DNA of 64,000 nt from Arcicella aurantiaca (GTDB lineage Bacteria > Bacteroidota > Bacteroidia > Cytophagales > Spirosomataceae), in contig NZ_QGGO01000028.1 in NCBI RefSeq assembly GCF_003148625.1, positions 1-64,000 on the forward strand. Reading direction: 5' to 3'. Both the position numbers and the translations under genes were made by a program. The notes beneath the pieces are model-generated. The model saw only the letters and a program-made list of their open reading frames with translations, searched no databases and was not told the origin of the DNA. Below are positions 60,429 to 64,000 of the stretch, piece after piece. Position 1 is the first letter of the stretch. Each line of letters opens with the position of its first letter.

Positions 60429-62927
60429 ATGCTCAAATCCAAATTGCGATTCATTTTATTGTTGCTAACCACTCAGTGCTTTTTGCAAACCACTTTTTCA
60501 CAGGCAATAAAACCCATGCCAACAGGTGAAATATTACTCAATCTTAAAAAACTAAATGTTGTCGGTACGGCACTTTACATGGCTGCTCACCCCGACGACG
60601 AAAATACCATCATGCTTTCGTGGCTTGCCAAAGAACGGAAAGTAAGAACGGCTTATCTTTCGGTAACTCGTGGTGATGGAGGACAAAATTTAGTAGGCTC
60701 TGAATTGTCTGATTTATTGGGACTTATCCGTACTCAAGAGCTTTTAGCGGCACGTTCTATTGATGGGCCAGAGCAGTATTTTACTCGTGCAAACGACTTT
60801 GGTTTTTCAAAAAATACCGAAGAAACCATGCAAATTTGGGGAAAAGATGCGGTAATGGCTGACGTTGTTTGGAGAATCAGAAACTTGCGTCCCGACGTAA
60901 TCATTTGTCGTTTTCCACCCGATGCACGTGCAGGACATGGAAATCACTCAGCTTCGGCAGTTTTGGCAGAAGAAGCATTCAAGCTTTCGGGCGACCCAAC
61001 TAAATTTCCAGAACAGTTAAAATACGTAAAACCTTGGCAAGCAAAACGTGTGGTTTGGAATACGTTTAATTTTGGAACAGTTGCACAAACGCAAAAACCA
61101 ACTGAAAAAGAGTGGATACAAGTTGACATTGGTGCATACAATCCATTATTGGGAAAATCTTACAACGAAATTGCGGCAGAAAGTCGCTCACAACACAAAT
61201 CACAAGGTTTTGGCGTTCCTCGTGGACGTGGTGCAAGACCAGAATATCTTGTTCATAAATTTGGCGAAAAAGCAGACAAAGACCTTTTTGACGGTGTTGA
61301 TATTACTTGGAATAGAGTTAAAGGTGGTTCAGCCATTGAAACTTTAGTGAATGACGCCATTAAAAATTTCAATCCAGAAAACCCTTCGACTATCGTTCCA
61401 ACTTTGGTAAAAGCCTATCAATTGGTGAATAATTTAGAAGATGAATATTGGAAGAATCAGAAGAAAAAGGAATTGGAAAGTTTGATAATTGCTTGCTCAG
61501 GTTTGTATTTTGAAGCTAATCCAAATGAATATTCTGCGGCATCTGGCGAAAAAATCAGCATAGCAACAACGGTTATCAAACGTTCAGATTTACCTGTTAC
61601 TTTATCTGAAATCAAGTTGATTGGTTTAGCCAAAGACACAACGATGAAATTGGAATTAGGTAATAATGAGCTATTGAGATTTACGTTTGCTTCTGAAATT
61701 GCTAAAAATCAGCCGAATACACAGCCTTATTGGTTAGCGGAAAAGAAAATGGGCAAAGGAATGTACAGAGTTGACAATCAAGAATTGATAGGAATTCCAG
61801 AAAAACCTGCTGATTTACAAGCTGAATTTACATTTACGATTGACAATCAAAACTTTACTTTTTCATCACCTGTAATTTTCAAATATACCGATGAAGTTCG
61901 TGGAGAATTATATCGCACTTTTGAAATTCGACCAGAAGTAGCGGTAAATATTGCAGACAAAGTTTATGTTTTTGCTGATAATCAACCCAAAGACGTTGAG
62001 CTAACCTTAAAAGCTGCCAAAGCAGGTGTGTCAGGTAGCGTAAGTTTATCATTACCAACAGGTTGGAAATCGAATCCTGCGAATATTGATTTTAATTTAG
62101 CTAATAAATATCAAGAACAGAAAGTTATTTTTAAGGTTACGCCAAGTGTAAAAGATTCGGAAGGAGAAATAAAAGCCATTGTAAAAACCGCAAACGGAAC
62201 ATTTGATAGAGGCATTAGAACGGTTGCTTACGACCATATTCCTCCGCAAACACTTTTCCCTTTAGCAGAGTCAAAAGCAGTGAAATTAGACATTAAAACC
62301 AAAGGAAAATCTATTGGGTACATTGCAGGTGCAGGTGATGAAGTTCCTGCTGCTTTACGTCAAATTGGCTATTCGGTAACTAATTTAACAGAGAAAGAAT
62401 TTAATGAAGATTTGTCAAAATTCGATGCCATTGTCGTGGGTGTTCGTGCGTACAATACAGAAGAAAGACTGAAGTTTTATCAAAAAAAATTGATGGAATA
62501 TGTTGAGAAAGGTGGAAACATGGTGGTTCAATATCAGGTAAATAATCAATTACAAAAAATTGATGGTGGTATGGGACCTTATCCTTTTAAAATTTCAAGA
62601 GATAGAGTGACTGTGGAAGAAGCGGAAATTCGTTTCTTGAAACCAGAAAGTCCGTTGTTGAATATGCCAAATAAAATCACGAATAAGGATTTTGAAGGTT
62701 GGGTTCAAGAAAGAGGTTTATACTTTGCGAATGAATGGGACCCAAAATTTGAAACAATCCTATCATCAAATGACCCGAATGAGAAGCCTTTAGACGGTGG
62801 TTTACTTTACACTAAATACGGAAAAGGGAATTACATTTTTACGGGTTATGCCTTCTTCCGTCAATTGCCTGCGGGAGTTTCGGGTGCGTATCGTTTATTT
62901 GCCAATTTGATTTCTGCTGGGAAATAG
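60429..62927 (+). CDS. Exported PIG-L family deacetylase
   Basis: 832 residues from ATG 60429, which gives a signal peptide (SKLRFILLLLTTQCFLQTTFS). The metal-binding AHPDDE motif is at 53-58 and the second metal motif is in RAGHGNHSASAVLAEEA. The PIG-L domain fills about 40-310. A beta-sandwich region follows, and the last 230 residues contain a GATase-like segment (FDAIVVGVRAYNTEERLKFYQKKLMEYVEKGGNMVVQY). It should deacetylate an N-acetyl sugar in the periplasm or outside. It is monocistronic. Confidence 0.9.
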   Translation: MLKSKLRFILLLLTTQCFLQTTFSQAIKPMPTGEILLNLKKLNVVGTALYMAAHPDDENTIMLSWLAKERKVRTAYLSVTRGDGGQNLVGSELSDLLGLIRTQELLAARSIDGPEQYFTRANDFGFSKNTEETMQIWGKDAVMADVVWRIRNLRPDVIICRFPPDARAGHGNHSASAVLAEEAFKLSGDPTKFPEQLKYVKPWQAKRVVWNTFNFGTVAQTQKPTEKEWIQVDIGAYNPLLGKSYNEIAAESRSQHKSQGFGVPRGRGARPEYLVHKFGEKADKDLFDGVDITWNRVKGGSAIETLVNDAIKNFNPENPSTIVPTLVKAYQLVNNLEDEYWKNQKKKELESLIIACSGLYFEANPNEYSAASGEKISIATTVIKRSDLPVTLSEIKLIGLAKDTTMKLELGNNELLRFTFASEIAKNQPNTQPYWLAEKKMGKGMYRVDNQELIGIPEKPADLQAEFTFTIDNQNFTFSSPVIFKYTDEVRGELYRTFEIRPEVAVNIADKVYVFADNQPKDVELTLKAAKAGVSGSVSLSLPTGWKSNPANIDFNLANKYQEQKVIFKVTPSVKDSEGEIKAIVKTANGTFDRGIRTVAYDHIPPQTLFPLAESKAVKLDIKTKGKSIGYIAGAGDEVPAALRQIGYSVTNLTEKEFNEDLSKFDAIVVGVRAYNTEERLKFYQKKLMEYVEKGGNMVVQYQVNNQLQKIDGGMGPYPFKISRDRVTVEEAEIRFLKPESPLLNMPNKITNKDFEGWVQERGLYFANEWDPKFETILSSNDPNEKPLDGGLLYTKYGKGNYIFTGYAFFRQLPAGVSGAYRLFANLISAGK

Positions 62928-62934
62928 GAATTGT

Positions 62935-63135
62935 TCTGAACTATGATTTGGAGGATTAATTGATTTTTGGATTTGCTTATTTTTATCCTAAAATCTGTTA
63001 ATCCTGTAAATCATAGTTTTTTTATTGTCTGAACTATGATTTGGAGGATTAATTGATTTTTGGATTTGCTTATTTTTATCCTAAAATCTGTTAATCCTGT
63101 AAATCATAGTTTTTTTATTGTCTGAACTATGATTT
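62935..63135. repeat. Perfect 93-bp tandem duplication plus partial third unit
   Basis: Two identical 93-bp units (62935-63027, 63028-63120) beginning TCTGAACTATGATTT, and the first 15 bases of a third (63121-63135) that run into the end of the LRR gene. Each unit contains AACTATGATTT and its inverse AAATCATAGTT. Confidence 0.92.
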
Positions 63136-63856
63136 ATTGACATACTTTGTAAATTATTTCAGATTTACAGCCTATACCGCCGCATATATTCCAATTTGAG
63201 GTTGGCTGAGATAAATTTGCGACACAAATCTCTTTTACTCTATTTGAATAACACAAAAGTCGATTTAAGTTTAAATTTTTGCTTAAATCTAATTGAGAAA
63301 TACTCGTTCCAACGCAGTTCAAATCAGTTAATAATAAACAATTTCTCACATTTAGCTCAGTCAAACCACTACCAGAACAATTAATAATTTTTAAGTTTTT
63401 ACAATTTAAAATATTTAGGTTAGCTAAACTGGACATACTCCAAATTGATAACTCTTTCAAATTAATATTATTCAATAAATTGAGAGAAGTAAGGTTGAAA
63501 TTATAACTAATATTTAAATAAGAGAGATTTATATTTTTACTTAAATTTAACGATTTTAGATTATTTTGCTTACCAATAATTTCAAATGTTAAGCTATCCA
63601 GATTTACAAAATATTCGATTCCTGTAATATCTTCAATGTCTCCATAAATACGTATTGCTTTTACTTTTTCTAAATCACTTTTTGATGCTAAACCATTAAG
63701 TGTTTTGTCTGAATCTATTTTTAAGTCCAGAAGTTCTTGCTCGAATTTTTTATCTAAAATTTTGACTTTTTCATCATCGACAACAGAAGTTTCGTTTTTT
63801 GTACACGAAATGAAAAAAAACAATACCAGAAATAAATGTAAAATAAGTTTTTTCAT
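63134..63856 (-). CDS. Leucine-rich-repeat lipoprotein
   Basis: 240 residues. The lipobox is LFFFISC (Cys about 18). A charged helix follows, then about seven irregular leucine-rich repeats of roughly 21 residues (NNLKSLNLSKNINLSYLNIS, NLTSLNLLNNINLKELSIW, GLTELNVRNCLLLTDLNCVG). A cysteine-rich cap (NICGGIGCKSEIIYKVC) closes the protein. Probably a surface recognition protein; the partner is unknown. Its 3' end lies in the tandem repeat. Confidence 0.85.
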   Translation of the reverse strand: MKKLILHLFLVLFFFISCTKNETSVVDDEKVKILDKKFEQELLDLKIDSDKTLNGLASKSDLEKVKAIRIYGDIEDITGIEYFVNLDSLTFEIIGKQNNLKSLNLSKNINLSYLNISYNFNLTSLNLLNNINLKELSIWSMSSLANLNILNCKNLKIINCSGSGLTELNVRNCLLLTDLNCVGTSISQLDLSKNLNLNRLLCYSNRVKEICVANLSQPTSNWNICGGIGCKSEIIYKVCQ

Positions 63857-63928
63857 TGAAATGTGCTTTAATGTTTAAGTGCTGTTAAAAGGTAACCTAT
63901 ATTAAAAAGGTTGTTCTCGAATCTCCAT

Positions 63929-64000
63929 TTACCCAATCGATTTTATCCGCAAATCAAATTCAAAATCTTCAATTTCTATGATTTTAACTTTTGAAAAGTC
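63929..64000 (-). CDS. Possible C-terminal end of a gene running off the window
   Basis: On the minus strand a frame is open from the window edge for 23 codons (DFSKVKIIEIEDFEFDLRIK... then stop at 63929-63931). The composition is protein-like, but too short for identification. Confidence 0.35.
   Translation of the reverse strand, partial: DFSKVKIIEIEDFEFDLRIKSIG

Noticed and set aside
63900-63950. tRNA-like TTCGAATC words near the window end and elsewhere
   Set aside because: No acceptor stem, D-arm or anticodon arm can be drawn around them; no tRNA gene was found in the window.

Overview
The window is AT-rich bacterial DNA from a member of the Bacteroidota, most likely order Cytophagales (an Emticicia/Arcicella/Flectobacillus-like genome; the genus is inference). 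Three things point there. Many genes are preceded by the Bacteroidota -7 promoter motif TAnnTTTG, in a few cases with a TTTG box 18 nt upstream. Signal peptides end in the A-x-A/Q style typical of the phylum. The families seen (DUF5686, DUF2452, short MenE, LytS-type kinases, group III truncated globin, SASA esterase) are common in these bacteria. No rRNA, tRNA or CRISPR array was seen.

Layout. 1-800: 5' part of an IS630-like transposase and an AT-rich gap. 800-3900: OmpL-like porin, ammonium transporter and thioredoxin. 3955-11607: an unusual locus of a class III aminotransferase, two ATP-grasp proteins, a class I glutamine amidotransferase, a YbdK/GCS2 carboxylate-amine ligase and two esterases, which looks like an uncharacterised amide/peptide metabolite pathway. 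12000-20700: a DUF5686 outer-membrane protein, menaquinone genes menE and menB, folD, prs and rplY. 20900-30600: a SASA esterase, an orphan LytS kinase, a large surface metallopeptidase/beta-propeller/beta-barrel protein, infC, thrS and a TPR lipoprotein. 30600-39700: a putative signal-peptide-only micro-gene, an rRNA-type methyltransferase, a secreted protein with an aromatic low-complexity tract, EVE protein, sirtuin overlapping a Uma2 nuclease, topA, a J-domain/KTSC fusion and a HAD phosphatase. 39900-45540: two different aconitases transcribed divergently around a palindromic mobile-element-like insert. 45680-50760: small membrane protein and lipoprotein, cysteine desulfurase, DUF937-like protein, a nuclease-inhibitor-like protein, rplT and rpmI, and an unknown. 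51094-54549: desaturase, PhyH dioxygenase and truncated globin, convergent with hemN, which has an FNR-like box. 55000-64000: a LysM protein with a downstream partner, a LuxR-like regulator, a stand-alone LytTR protein, an NTF2/GNAT/nitrilase operon, a PIG-L deacetylase and a leucine-rich-repeat lipoprotein.

Most of the window is housekeeping or conserved accessory content. The most notable items are the amidoligase-rich locus, two copies of a 112-114 bp MITE with intact terminal repeats and 5-bp target duplications, a second MITE-like palindrome with an 8-bp duplication between the aconitases, a compact promoter/22-codon signal peptide/terminator unit, and a terminator-like hairpin in the menE leader. 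All functions are inferred from sequence reading alone; no database search was run.
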